Assembly (NCBI RefSeq): GCF_007859945.1
Contig: NZ_SJPQ01000001.1
Location: forward strand, 1,178,001-1,242,000
Direction: 5' to 3'
DNA from: Pseudobythopirellula maris
Lineage (GTDB): Bacteria; Planctomycetota; Planctomycetia; Pirellulales; Lacipirellulaceae
DNA: 64,000 bases
Shown: positions 7,886-17,015 of the stretch, piece after piece
How positions within the stretch are numbered: position 1 is the stretch's first letter
Layout of the letters: each line of letters opens with the position of its first letter
Notes under the pieces: generated by a model
The model's input: only the letters and a program-made list of their open reading frames with translations
The model's database searches: none
Told to the model about the DNA's origin: nothing
Translations under genes and position numbers: made by a program

Positions 7886-10525
7886 ATGAGCATCCGACCC
7901 CTCACCGCCGTGCTAGCCGCGCTGCTCGTGTTCGCCACGGCGGCGTGCCCCGCGCAGATCGTGTCGTCGAAGCGCGGCTTCGCCGACGTAAACCCGGGTA
8001 GCAACGAGCTCCAAACGCTCAACGCCGGCTGGTACTACCGCTGGGGCCCCGACAAGCCCTCCAGCGCAGCGGGCTCCAGCGCCCAATTCGTGCCGATGAT
8101 CTGGGGCGGATTCCAAGCGAACACCTCGACGATCAACAACATCCTCAACCAGGATGGCGTGGAGTGGGTCCTCGGGTTCAACGAGCCGGAACGCCCCGAC
8201 CAGGCGAACATGAGCGTCTCGCAGGCGATCTCGTCCTGGCAAACGCTGTCGAGCGGCTTCTCCGGCACGGGCGTCAAACTGATCAGCCCCGGCGTGTCGG
8301 ACACCGGCGAAGGGCAGGCGTGGCTCGCCGACTTCATGGGACAGGCCAACTCCCAGGGGCTGAAAGTCGACGGCGTGGCGTTCCACTGGTATGGCGCGAG
8401 CACGCCGAACGACCCGATCGGCGCCGCCAACAGCTTCATCAGCCGCGTCGACTCTTACCACAACAGCTACGGCCTGCCGGTCTGGATCACCGAGTTCGCG
8501 ATGCACGACTGGGGCGGCAACTACAGCGACCAAGAGATGCGCGCCGCCAATGCGATCTTTCTCGACAACGTGGTCCCACGGCTCGAGAGCCGCAGCTACG
8601 TGGGCGGCTACTCCTTTTACAACTGGTTCGGCGATTCGACCCTGATCGAGGGCAACCCGCTATCGCCCACGAACGTGGGGCTTCCCTACGTCGGGGCGAT
8701 CCGGAACGGCGAGGTCTTCGACCTCGCCGGGCAGGACCTCGGCGACAACATCGCCTACCTCGCCGGCGGCGAACTCACCAGAGGGGGCTCGGCGCCCGGG
8801 GTCGTGCGACGCATCGACGCCCTGTCGGGCGCCAACAAGATCAGCGGCTCGGTCGACTGGGGGCTCGCTCCCGGCGAACGGGCCGACGTGCGCAGCGGCG
8901 CTTCGTTGCGCAAGACCGGCATCAACCGCGTGACGTTCGACCGGATCCGGCTGACGAACGACGGGGTCATCGAGGTCGCCGAGGGCGAGCTGCTCCTGCA
9001 CGACGGCCCGCGGGTGACCGGCGACGGCCGGTTCGTCATCGGCCCCGGCGGCAAGCTCACCTTCGACGGCTCGACCCCCAGCGCGGGCGGAGTGCTTTCG
9101 TACCCCGTCGAGCTGCGCGGCGGGGTGCTCGCCTCGCCGGTGGCCGGCGGTGTGGTCGCCGCCGACGGGTCGCTGCTCTCGGGGCACGGCCGCGTGGAGG
9201 GCGATTTGACGGCCATCGTGGGCTCGACGATCCGGGTCGGCGCCGCCGGGCTATCAGCGCCAGGATGGTTCACGATCGAGGATTTTGACTCGTACGCCCC
9301 GGGCAACGTGCGCGACGTTGCCAGCCCCCCCTGGACCGCCCACGAGAACACCAGCCTCGCCGACATCGAGTCTGTCGGCGGCGACAACGCCCTCTCCTAC
9401 GGGTGGTCGCAAGAATTCCGCGGCGCCTCGCGCGGCCTCGGCGACGGCGGCGCCGTTGAAGAGGACGACACGGCGACGGTCTTCTTCCGCTTCCGCTCCA
9501 AGACCGACGACCCCGACCACAGCCTCGGCCTCGGTGATCAGGCGACCACCGGCGGCGTGCAGTTCGGCGACTACGAGACGCAGATCCGTCTGCTCGACGA
9601 CCCTTCGGCCACCGGCACGTTCCTGATCGACGCCCGCAACGGCGGCGCCTTCACCGCCCCGCTCGCCACGGGGCTAGCCACCGACGAGTGGCACAACGTG
9701 TGGATGGTGATCGACCAAGCGACGGACCAGTACGACGTGTACCTCTCGACCGGCGAAGCCGACGCGGTGAAGCTCAACGCCACGCCGCTCGCCTTCCGCA
9801 ACGGCGCCGACTCGGCGCTCGACTCGTTCTTGGCTCTGGCGGGGGGCTCGCCAATCGACAACGGCGCGTTGGTCGATGACATCGTTTACCTGCATGGCGA
9901 GAACCTGACGAACCCGCTGCTGGGCGGCGACCCCGGCGTCGTTGTGCTGCCGAAAACGCTGACCGTTGAGGGCGATTTCGTCCTCCAGAGCGGCGCCGTG
10001 CTGGAGCTCGACCTGTTCGACGCGGCCTCGCACGACGTTCTGGCGATCACCGGAGAGTTGGCCGCGGGGGGCATGCTGCGGGTCAGCCTCGACCCCGGCG
10101 CCCCCGGCCTCGGCGAAGGCGAGGAGATCGACCTGCTCGATTTCACCACCTGGAGCGGCGGCTTCGACACGATCGAACTCCCGGGGCTCGCTCACGGTTT
10201 GGTGTGGGACGCTTCGCGGCTCGCCACCGACGGGGTGCTCGCAGTCGCCGAGGGCCTCACGGGCGACTACAACGGCAACGGCGTTGTCGACGCGGCCGAC
10301 TTCACCGTATGGCGCGACTCGCTCGGCCAAACCGATCTCATTCCAATGAGCGGCGCCGACGGCGATGGCGACGGCCAAGTCACCCAAGCCGACTACGCCC
10401 TGTGGGTCGCCAATTTCGGCGCCGTGCTCGACGGGGGAGCAGCCGCGATTCCCGAGCCAACCAGCTTAGCCCTCGTTCTGCTGGCCGCTTCGCTGCTCAC
10501 ACGGGGGCGTCGCCGGCAGCTCTAG
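7886..10525 (+). CDS. GH128-like (Asl1-type) glucanase with DFDSY module, dockerin and PEP-CTERM tail
   Basis: 879 residues. The ATG at 7886 is chosen because a signal peptide follows (MSIRPLTAVLAALLV.. to CPAQ); the upstream open frame runs through the terminator at 7811. Residues about 26-260 match the Asl1-like glycosyl hydrolase core (family GH128, clan GH-A, endo-beta-1,3-glucanases). The acid/base candidate is Glu100 in GFNEPE and the nucleophile candidate is Glu203 in WITEFAMHDWGG. Residues about 462-675 contain a concanavalin-like module (IEDFDSYAPGNVRDVASPPW), paralogous to the proteins at 3243 and 7033. [19 protein letters not shown] lies at about 793, a second Ca2+ repeat follows, and an IPEPTSL tail near 855 ends GRRRQL. 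Likely substrate: beta-1,3-glucan (laminarin or curdlan type), from family knowledge. Confidence 0.85.
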   Translation: MSIRPLTAVLAALLVFATAACPAQIVSSKRGFADVNPGSNELQTLNAGWYYRWGPDKPSSAAGSSAQFVPMIWGGFQANTSTINNILNQDGVEWVLGFNEPERPDQANMSVSQAISSWQTLSSGFSGTGVKLISPGVSDTGEGQAWLADFMGQANSQGLKVDGVAFHWYGASTPNDPIGAANSFISRVDSYHNSYGLPVWITEFAMHDWGGNYSDQEMRAANAIFLDNVVPRLESRSYVGGYSFYNWFGDSTLIEGNPLSPTNVGLPYVGAIRNGEVFDLAGQDLGDNIAYLAGGELTRGGSAPGVVRRIDALSGANKISGSVDWGLAPGERADVRSGASLRKTGINRVTFDRIRLTNDGVIEVAEGELLLHDGPRVTGDGRFVIGPGGKLTFDGSTPSAGGVLSYPVELRGGVLASPVAGGVVAADGSLLSGHGRVEGDLTAIVGSTIRVGAAGLSAPGWFTIEDFDSYAPGNVRDVASPPWTAHENTSLADIESVGGDNALSYGWSQEFRGASRGLGDGGAVEEDDTATVFFRFRSKTDDPDHSLGLGDQATTGGVQFGDYETQIRLLDDPSATGTFLIDARNGGAFTAPLATGLATDEWHNVWMVIDQATDQYDVYLSTGEADAVKLNATPLAFRNGADSALDSFLALAGGSPIDNGALVDDIVYLHGENLTNPLLGGDPGVVVLPKTLTVEGDFVLQSGAVLELDLFDAASHDVLAITGELAAGGMLRVSLDPGAPGLGEGEEIDLLDFTTWSGGFDTIELPGLAHGLVWDASRLATDGVLAVAEGLTGDYNGNGVVDAADFTVWRDSLGQTDLIPMSGADGDGDGQVTQADYALWVANFGAVLDGGAAAIPEPTSLALVLLAASLLTRGRRRQL

Positions 10526-11047
10526 CAGCTCGCATTTCGCGCTGGTTCGGGGCGCGATCTAATCCCCAGCTGCTCCATTCCACTTCCCTTTTGAGAAGTA
10601 GGACAGGAGGCTGGTCCCCTCAGTCGCCAACCTGCTTCGAGTGGAAATACCGCTGCTCAAAGCACTTAGAACGCACTACCGCTAGCCGTAGCGTCGTTTT
10701 CGCCTTATCGAAGTCGAATCACCCCGCCACACACGCTACGCATCCGTGCGATTCGCACTAGCCCCCCTGATTCATGCTTAACTCCGGGGCTATTCGTCGG
10801 CTGATTCGCAGGCAGGCTTCTCGCTAGAGACCGTTTGCGCGTGAAGGCCCGAACGGATTGCCAAAGGAATATCAGAAATTTGGCATTTGATTCTTGACTT
10901 ACGGTTGCCCGTGAAAGGAACATGGTAGCACATTAGCTGAAGAGGGCGCCGTGCAGGAGGCGGACGCCCCTCTGCATGCGTTTGCCTGATAAAACAACTT
11001 CTGATTGACGCCACGAGTCGAGCTGACTGCCCTGGGGGGGCGAGCCC
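10526..11047. other. Intergenic stretch, no gene seen
   Basis: 522 bp between the glucanase gene and the small PEP-CTERM-like gene. Short open frames here lack a plausible ribosome site or recognisable protein. The stretch around 10860-10930 is poorer in GC than its surroundings and may carry the promoter of the next gene. No convincing hairpin terminator was seen. Confidence 0.5.
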
Positions 11048-11761
11048 GTGCCTAACAACCAACTGAATCACCACCGACGCATACGGGGCTGGGCGCCCGG
11101 CTTCCTCCTGGCTTTCCTGACTGCGACCGTCTTCTTCGCGGCGGCGCCGGCGCAGGCGTCGATCGAGGGCCTTGGTACCGGCGCGTTCATCGAACAGAGC
11201 GGGTGGTCTGACATCTCGGTTGGATTTGTCTCAGGCGGTTACGACAGCACTTCGGGCGCCCTGACTGCGGCAGGCATGGTCCAGGCCATCGAATTTGGCA
11301 TGGGTGGCGCCGCCGACTACAGCGGCATGCTCGGCGTCTTCAACATCGCCGGATTGATCGTCGATAACTCGGGCACGGTCACCACCGCTGGCTCGCTCGT
11401 TGTCTCGACGATGGGCCCCCTCAGCCCGACCGGCTCGCTGCCCGGCTTCCCGGCAGGTGTGTTGCTCAGCGCCACGGTTACTGAAGCCTTTATCGTTGCG
11501 GCCAACGAGTTGCAGCTCGGCTTCACGGTCACTGGCGGCAGCGCGGCCGAGTACTTCGGCGATCCCGGCGGCATGGGGGGCGTGAAGATCAGTCTGGTCG
11601 GCGTGTCGAGCCCGAGCTTCAGCAACTCGTTCAGCTTCTCATTGCAATCCGCCGACATCCTCGGCGCCCCGATTCCCGAGGCCAGCAGCTGGTTGGTATT
11701 CGCCGGACTTGCGCTCACTCATTGTGGATACTTCGCCAGGAAGTACCGGCGGCTGGCCTGA
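11048..11761 (+). CDS. Exported protein with variant PEP-CTERM-like tail
   Basis: 237 residues from a GTG at 11048. The N-terminus is a long signal peptide (FLLAFLTATVFFAAAPAQA). The body is rich in Gly, Ser and Thr with no motif I can assign. The tail reads PIPEASSWLVFAGLALTHC and then YFARKYRRLA: the position and hydrophobic helix match PEP-CTERM sorting signals, but the motif is IPEAS rather than VPEP and the basic end is split. The start is uncertain because the ribosome site is weak. Function unknown; export is well supported, envelope sorting less so. Confidence 0.7.
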   Translation: MPNNQLNHHRRIRGWAPGFLLAFLTATVFFAAAPAQASIEGLGTGAFIEQSGWSDISVGFVSGGYDSTSGALTAAGMVQAIEFGMGGAADYSGMLGVFNIAGLIVDNSGTVTTAGSLVVSTMGPLSPTGSLPGFPAGVLLSATVTEAFIVAANELQLGFTVTGGSAAEYFGDPGGMGGVKISLVGVSSPSFSNSFSFSLQSADILGAPIPEASSWLVFAGLALTHCGYFARKYRRLA

Positions 11762-12097
11762 GGGTCGAGCGTCGCGACCGACCCGGCGTACGCCGGCGCT
11801 CGAGCGACCGCTTGATTCCGAGGCGCCGTTCAGAGCTCACGGTTCGCGACGCAGCAACACACTCGGGCCCGAACACTGTTGCCGTAAATAGGGCGACGCG
11901 ACGATGGCTGCGCGCAGGGCAAGCAAACGATGCTCGCCCCGCGTGCGCCAGCTTCTCTCGCCTAGAAAACCACGCTAGCCTCGTTCAAATATTGAACGAA
12001 TCGCCACGATCGGCCGCCGCATTGGGCGCCCCCCACTCACTCCACGCTTCGCAACTCCTGACGGCACACCTCTCGATCCCGCACCGGAGCTTTCGTT
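11762..12097. other. Intergenic stretch upstream of the LEPR-XLL gene
   Basis: 336 bp without a supported gene. It carries the palindrome at 11981-11999 and then the leader of the gene at 12098. No terminator-like hairpin with a T tract was found after 11761. Confidence 0.5.
11981..11999. promoter_or_regulatory. Palindromic operator candidate
   Basis: Perfect 8-bp arms TCGTTCAA and TTGAACGA are separated by ATA. The AT-rich dyad sits about 100 bp upstream of the start at 12098 in otherwise GC-rich DNA, the size and place expected for a dimeric regulator site. No cognate regulator is identified. Confidence 0.35.
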
Positions 12098-14704
12098 ATG
12101 TCGCGTTTTGAGCAACGCCCCCATCGATTCGATTTTTTCAACACGGCGGCGCTCCGTAAAGCGAAGCGGGCGGGCTGCTGCAACCGCGGCCGGAGCCTCA
12201 GACACGAGAGTCTGGAAGACCGCCGCATGCTCGCACTGGTGGGCATTCAAGCCCTGCTAGACCAGCCGCTGGTGAGCTACAACAGCGACGGCCAGGTGGG
12301 CTACGACAGCGTGTCGGACGAGTTCTCGCTCAACGCTACGCCGCTGATCTTCCTCGAGTCGGCGACCGACGCCACGCCCGGCGTCTTCTTCACCGGCGAC
12401 CTTGACATCAACATCGAGGTTGACGCTGCGGGATCGCTCATCGGCGGCTCGGCCGGCGACGACTTCATCCTCACCGGCGATCTCGACACGAACGGCGACT
12501 TCGTCCCCGACCTCAGCGGCGTGCTGCTCACCGGCGAGGTGAGCGAGTTCGGCTGGCAAGACCTGGGGACCAGCACCGACAACTACGACTTCCGCTTCAC
12601 GGTCACCGGCGGTTTGCTTGCGCCCGGATTCTTCGCGGGCCGCGACATCGGCGTCTCGGTGGTGAGCGAGAACTCTAGCTTCACCGGCGCGTTCTCAACC
12701 GACTTCGGCGGCGACGCGAAGGGCATCCTCGGAGGCGTCCCCGAGATCCCGCCGCCGCCTCAGTTCGCCAGCCTCTCGGGGGTGAAGTACTACGACCTGA
12801 CCGGCGACGGCATCACGGACGACGACACGCCGCTCGCGGGCGTGACGATCAACCTCTACGCCGACACCAACGGCGACGGGATGCTCGACGGCGGCGACGT
12901 GTTGGTCGACTCGGACGAGACCGGCGTGGACGGCGCCTACGAGTTCGAGGACCTCGACCCGGGCGACTACCTCGTCGAAGAGGTCGTGCCCGAGGGCTAC
13001 GTCGCCACCTCGCCCGTGGTGCAGGCCCTCGCGCTGGCGGCCGGTGAAGACGTCACGACCGGGTACGACTTCTCGAACACCGTCCTGCTGGCCGGCCTGA
13101 CGGGCGTGAAGACGGCCGAGGTCACGGTCTGCGATTGCGACGGCGTGCAGACGATCGAGACCGAAACCGTCAGCGACCTGGTGATCAATCTCTACGCCGA
13201 CGCGAACGGCAACGGCTTGCTCGACGGCGCCGAGGGCGACGCCACGGTGGCCACGACGACGACCGGAGCCGACGGGTCGTACGTGTTCGACGACCTGCTG
13301 CCGGGCGATTACATCGTCGAGGAAGTCGTGCCCGAGGGCTACGTGGCGCTCACCGCCACGTCGATCGCCGTGACGCTCGCTCCCGGCGCGTTCGTCGACC
13401 AGGGCGTCGACTTCAAGAACAAGTTGGTCAAAGCGAGCGTGGGCAACTACTTCTTTGTCGACGCGAACTCCAACGGCCTGCAAGACACCGGCGACCTGGG
13501 CGTGAACGGCGTCACGGTCAATCTTCTGGACGACAGCGGCCAGGTGGTCGCCACGACCGTGACCGCCAACGACGGCGCCGGCAACGCCGGCTTCTACCTG
13601 TTCTTTGATCTGAGCGCGGGCGACTACATCGTGGAGTTCGAGGTCCCCGACCTCGTGCAGTTCACCACCAAGGACGCCGGCGGCAACAGCAACGACACGC
13701 TCGACAGCGACGCGAACTCCAACGGCCGCACCGACGTGTTCTCGCTCGCCGAGAACCAGCACCGCCGTGACATCGACGCGGGCGTGAAGCCCGAGGTTTG
13801 TGTCGAGACCAAGGTCTACAAGGTGAAGGATTACTTCACCAAGTGCCAGAAGGCGAAGGCGGGGCTGATCAAGGGCGTAACGCTAGAGTACGCCGAGGCG
13901 AGCGAGGAGCTGTTCGTCGAGGTACAGATGAAGTCGTACCGCGGCCGCTTGGCCGACGGCTTCACGATCGTGATCAACAACGGCGGAGCGGCTTACGGCG
14001 CCGACGCCGGCGAGCTGGCCATGTTCTACTTCGACGCCACGCGCGACGAACCCGTGCTCAACGTCCTGGCCTACAACGGCGAGGGGGACGCCTCGTCCTA
14101 CAAAGACAGCGACGGCCGCAGCCGCTCGTACGACCCCGACCGTGTGGCGACATCGTACGACAACACGAACGGCTGGCTGAAAGAGATCGACGTCGAGAAC
14201 AACGGCTCGTACCGCACTTTTTCGTTCCGCGTCGACGCCAGCGTGATCAACGACCACCTGCCGCTCAGGAACATCGACTGGCAAGGCTCGGAGATCGACC
14301 GCTACGCGAGCTTCGCGGTCGACACGTACGACGGGCTCTCCACCCGTTACGACAACGAGGGTTTCCTCACCAAGTGGTCGTACTGCACCCACGGCTGGAT
14401 GGACGCCTGCAACATCCGCACGCAGAAGTGCACCGTCGAGGAGTGTGTCGCCATCGACGAGTTCTTCGACGAGTGGGGCTGGGAGACCAGCGACTACGCC
14501 GGCGACAGCGACGGCGACCCGCTCGACGACATCTTCTGGGAGGGCTCGATCGACGCCTGCCACGAGTGCGAGGACGACTGCGACAAGGGCGACCATGACA
14601 AGGACTGCAAAGACGGCAAGCACAAGCACCACAAGAAGAAATGGAGCCCCTGGAAGCAGTGGGGCCACCACGGCTGGGGCGGCGGTTGGGGCGGCAAGTG
14701 CTGA
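12098..14704 (+). CDS. LEPR-XLL surface protein with three SdrD-like B domains and a Cys/His-rich tail
   Basis: 868 residues. Residues 36-46 (HESLEDRRMLAL) form the LEPR-XLL motif, which marks the N-terminus of many giant planctomycete exported proteins. Three SdrD B-like repeats follow at about 223-325, 333-440 and 445-560. Each has a SGVKYYD/GVKTAEV/VGNYFFVDAN opening, a DxNGDG-type Ca2+ loop and a GDYLVEEVVPEGYVA or GDYIVEFEVP end. An unassigned domain (YRGRLADGFTIVINNGGAAY) comes next. The last roughly 100 residues are rich in Cys, Asp, His and Lys (CHECEDDCDKGD, then KHKHHKKKW, ending GGGWGGKC). SdrD-type domains are Ca2+-binding adhesion stalks in other bacteria; an adhesive or matrix role is inferred. 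No PEP-CTERM tail is present. Confidence 0.85.
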   Translation: MSRFEQRPHRFDFFNTAALRKAKRAGCCNRGRSLRHESLEDRRMLALVGIQALLDQPLVSYNSDGQVGYDSVSDEFSLNATPLIFLESATDATPGVFFTGDLDINIEVDAAGSLIGGSAGDDFILTGDLDTNGDFVPDLSGVLLTGEVSEFGWQDLGTSTDNYDFRFTVTGGLLAPGFFAGRDIGVSVVSENSSFTGAFSTDFGGDAKGILGGVPEIPPPPQFASLSGVKYYDLTGDGITDDDTPLAGVTINLYADTNGDGMLDGGDVLVDSDETGVDGAYEFEDLDPGDYLVEEVVPEGYVATSPVVQALALAAGEDVTTGYDFSNTVLLAGLTGVKTAEVTVCDCDGVQTIETETVSDLVINLYADANGNGLLDGAEGDATVATTTTGADGSYVFDDLLPGDYIVEEVVPEGYVALTATSIAVTLAPGAFVDQGVDFKNKLVKASVGNYFFVDANSNGLQDTGDLGVNGVTVNLLDDSGQVVATTVTANDGAGNAGFYLFFDLSAGDYIVEFEVPDLVQFTTKDAGGNSNDTLDSDANSNGRTDVFSLAENQHRRDIDAGVKPEVCVETKVYKVKDYFTKCQKAKAGLIKGVTLEYAEASEELFVEVQMKSYRGRLADGFTIVINNGGAAYGADAGELAMFYFDATRDEPVLNVLAYNGEGDASSYKDSDGRSRSYDPDRVATSYDNTNGWLKEIDVENNGSYRTFSFRVDASVINDHLPLRNIDWQGSEIDRYASFAVDTYDGLSTRYDNEGFLTKWSYCTHGWMDACNIRTQKCTVEECVAIDEFFDEWGWETSDYAGDSDGDPLDDIFWEGSIDACHECEDDCDKGDHDKDCKDGKHKHHKKKWSPWKQWGHHGWGGGWGGKC

Positions 14705-14932
14705 GCGATGAGCCCCCTGCAGGTGGGCTGTACGCAGCAGAGTTCCAACGGGTGTGAAGAGCAGCCGCAGTTAGCCAATTGGGTGTATCCTCCCCATTCG
14801 GTAGGTTCTGGTCCTTGCCCTGTTGAATCGGCCCCGAGCGTCAAGCAGAGTTGATCTCGCCCTCCGCTACCGGAGCGTTGGGCAAGGATGTGATCTCGGA
14901 CGGATTCTGCTCGCTCTGCCGAGGCTCTTGTC

Positions 14933-16594
14933 ATGCGGACCGACGTCCTAAGATCGGCGTGCCGCGGCGCGTTTGCGTTGCTCATCTTTTTTTTCGGCGC
15001 CGAGACGCGGGCGCAGCTGATCGTCACCGAGATCATGCAGGACCCCCACTCGGCGGACGCCACGTGGGAGTGGGTCGAGGTTTACAACCCCGGCTCAACG
15101 GCTGTCGATCTGGCCGGTTACTTGGTCGACCGCGTGGGCGACGCCCCGATCGGCGTGACCCCGGCGCCGGTGGGCATCCGCACGGCGGTGATTGTTGACG
15201 ACGAGATCCTCTCCAACACGACCGTGGTGCCGGCGGGCGGCGTGGCGGTGCTCTACGACGGCCCGGCCCTGGGCTACGACGCCGGGCGTTTCCGCAACGC
15301 TTGGCCGTCGATGCCCGCAGCGGCCGCCCTGATCGGCGTCGAGTCGTGGCCCACGCTCACCAACCAACCGGCGGCGCCGGGGTTGTCGATCGGCTTCTGG
15401 GCCGACGAGGCGGCTTACCGATCGGACGTCGCCGACCTGGGCGAGCCGGCCGATCCGGACTACCGCGTTGCGGGGACCGGCGCGGCGGCGTTCGAGGTCT
15501 CGTACCGAGCCGACGGCTTCTGGCCGCTCGCCAATAACGCGGCGTCGATCGCCTACGACGGCGTCGGCTCGCCCGCCGAGGGAGCGAGTTGGACGCTGAG
15601 CGTGGCGGGCGGCGCCGGCGCAACGAGGAGCACGGCCAGCTTCTTGTCGGAGCCGATCAACGGCCCCGACCGCGGCAGCCCAGGCGTGGCCCCAGCCCAC
15701 GGCCAGGCGCCACGCTCCAGTCTTCAGATCACCGAAGTGATGTACGACCCCGCGTCGAGAACGAGCGGCGAATGGGAGTGGGTCGAGGTCTACAACCCGG
15801 GCGACCCGCTCGACTTCTCTGAAGAGCCGTACTGGATCGACGACGACGATTTTGGTCCGATCCCAGGCCCGAACGTGACGGCGGGCGTTGTCGGAACGGG
15901 CGAGGTCGCCGTTCTGTATAACACCGACGACGCGACCCTCGGCCAGATGCGAGCAGCCTGGCAAACCGACGACGGCCCCGAGATCAACTTCATCCCTGTG
16001 CGCAACTGGCCCGAGTTGGCGAACGGCGGCGACCTGGTGGGGCTGTGGCGCACACCGTTGGGTTACCTCGATGGCCAGGCGGGCGGTGAGTTGCAGTACG
16101 CCACGAGCGGGGTGATCTACGACAACACGGGAGACTGGCCGAGGCCCAACGACGCCGACTCGATCGCCATCGCCGATCTGGGCGCGGACCGTTCGCTGCC
16201 GACGAGCTGGACCCGGGCGAGCGACACCAACTCCCCCGCCCCGGCGAGCTACGTAGCCGCCGAGGTGCTCGCGCCGGGGGGCTTGGCGGACAACCTCGGC
16301 ATGGACGTCGGCAGCCCCGGCGTCGTGCCCGAGACGCTGCTGCAAACCCTGCCGGGCGACTACAACAACGACGGCCGCGTCGACGCGGCCGACTTTACCG
16401 TGTGGCGCGACGGCCTCGGCGTGTTCTACGACGAAGGGGGCTACGCCACGTGGGTCGAGAACTACGGAGAGTCGCTAGGCGAGGCGAACGCGGCGACGGT
16501 CCCCGAGCCCGCGACGGCGGTCCTGGCGAACCTGGCTCTCGCTACTGCTGCTGTTGCTGCTGGTCGGCGTCGAGCCGGAAACCACCGAGCGTGA
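14933..16594 (+). CDS. Lamin-tail domain protein with dockerin-like repeat and PEP-CTERM tail
   Basis: 553 residues from the ATG at 14933 (GAGG 8 bp upstream), with a signal peptide ending in ETRAQ. Two lamin-tail domains are visible: LIVTEIMQDPHSADATWEWV near residue 28 and ITEVMYDPASRTSGEWEWV near 265; both continue with VEVYNPG. In bacteria these domains are found in secreted and surface proteins, often with nucleases. No nuclease domain is present here. [19 protein letters not shown] starts near 475 and a TVPEPATAV tail lies near 523. The last 53 bp overlap the 3' end of the antisense tsaE gene, so the Ala/Val-rich sorting helix is encoded opposite the poly-Gln end of TsaE. Confidence 0.87.
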   Translation: MRTDVLRSACRGAFALLIFFFGAETRAQLIVTEIMQDPHSADATWEWVEVYNPGSTAVDLAGYLVDRVGDAPIGVTPAPVGIRTAVIVDDEILSNTTVVPAGGVAVLYDGPALGYDAGRFRNAWPSMPAAAALIGVESWPTLTNQPAAPGLSIGFWADEAAYRSDVADLGEPADPDYRVAGTGAAAFEVSYRADGFWPLANNAASIAYDGVGSPAEGASWTLSVAGGAGATRSTASFLSEPINGPDRGSPGVAPAHGQAPRSSLQITEVMYDPASRTSGEWEWVEVYNPGDPLDFSEEPYWIDDDDFGPIPGPNVTAGVVGTGEVAVLYNTDDATLGQMRAAWQTDDGPEINFIPVRNWPELANGGDLVGLWRTPLGYLDGQAGGELQYATSGVIYDNTGDWPRPNDADSIAIADLGADRSLPTSWTRASDTNSPAPASYVAAEVLAPGGLADNLGMDVGSPGVVPETLLQTLPGDYNNDGRVDAADFTVWRDGLGVFYDEGGYATWVENYGESLGEANAATVPEPATAVLANLALATAAVAAGRRRAGNHRA

Positions 16595-17015
16595 CCCGGC
16601 GTCGCTCTCCCTCAAGCACCTCGAATCGAACCTCCAGCGCGTCGGGCGGCAGGCACTCGGCCACGCGGTCGCCCCACTCGACGAACGTGATCCCCTCGCC
16701 ATCGAAGTACTCTTCGGGACCGAGTTCGAGAAACTCGTCGGTGTCTTTCAGCCGGTAGGCGTCGAAGTGGTAGACCGGCAGCCGGCCGCCGCAGTACTCG
16801 TTCACGAGCACGAAGGTGGGGCTGGTGACCTCGCCCCGATGGCCGAGCGCCGAGGTCACCGCTCGCACCAAACGCGTTTTGCCAGCGCCGAGCGTGCCGA
16901 CGAGCGACACGACCGCGCCGGGCGGCAACGCCAGAGCGAGCCGCCGGCCCAGCGTGTCGGTCTCGGCTTCGGTCATGATCTCGATTGTTTGTGCATTCAT
17001 CGGCGGCTCGGTCAT
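16542..17015 (-). CDS. tsaE: tRNA threonylcarbamoyladenosine biosynthesis ATPase TsaE
   Basis: 157 residues. TsaE is the ATPase that works with TsaB and TsaD to make t6A37 in ANN-decoding tRNAs. The P-loop is GTLGAGKT (40-47), followed by SPTFVLVNEY (65-74), HFDAYRL (83-89) and FVEWGDR (111-117), in the family order. The start at 17015 overlaps the thiL stop by 4 bp (ATGA), so the two are likely co-transcribed and coupled; a second Met at 17000 is possible. The C-terminus is unusual: six consecutive Gln from CAG/CAA repeats, lying opposite the sorting helix of the convergent lamin-tail gene. The core domain is complete without that tail. Confidence 0.93.
   Translation of the reverse strand: MTEPPMNAQTIEIMTEAETDTLGRRLALALPPGAVVSLVGTLGAGKTRLVRAVTSALGHRGEVTSPTFVLVNEYCGGRLPVYHFDAYRLKDTDEFLELGPEEYFDGEGITFVEWGDRVAECLPPDALEVRFEVLEGERRRVTLGGFRLDADQQQQQQ

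Noticed and set aside
12695-13762. Antisense open frame opposite the SdrD repeats
   Set aside because: Its periodicity only mirrors the sense-strand repeats; no motif or start signal.
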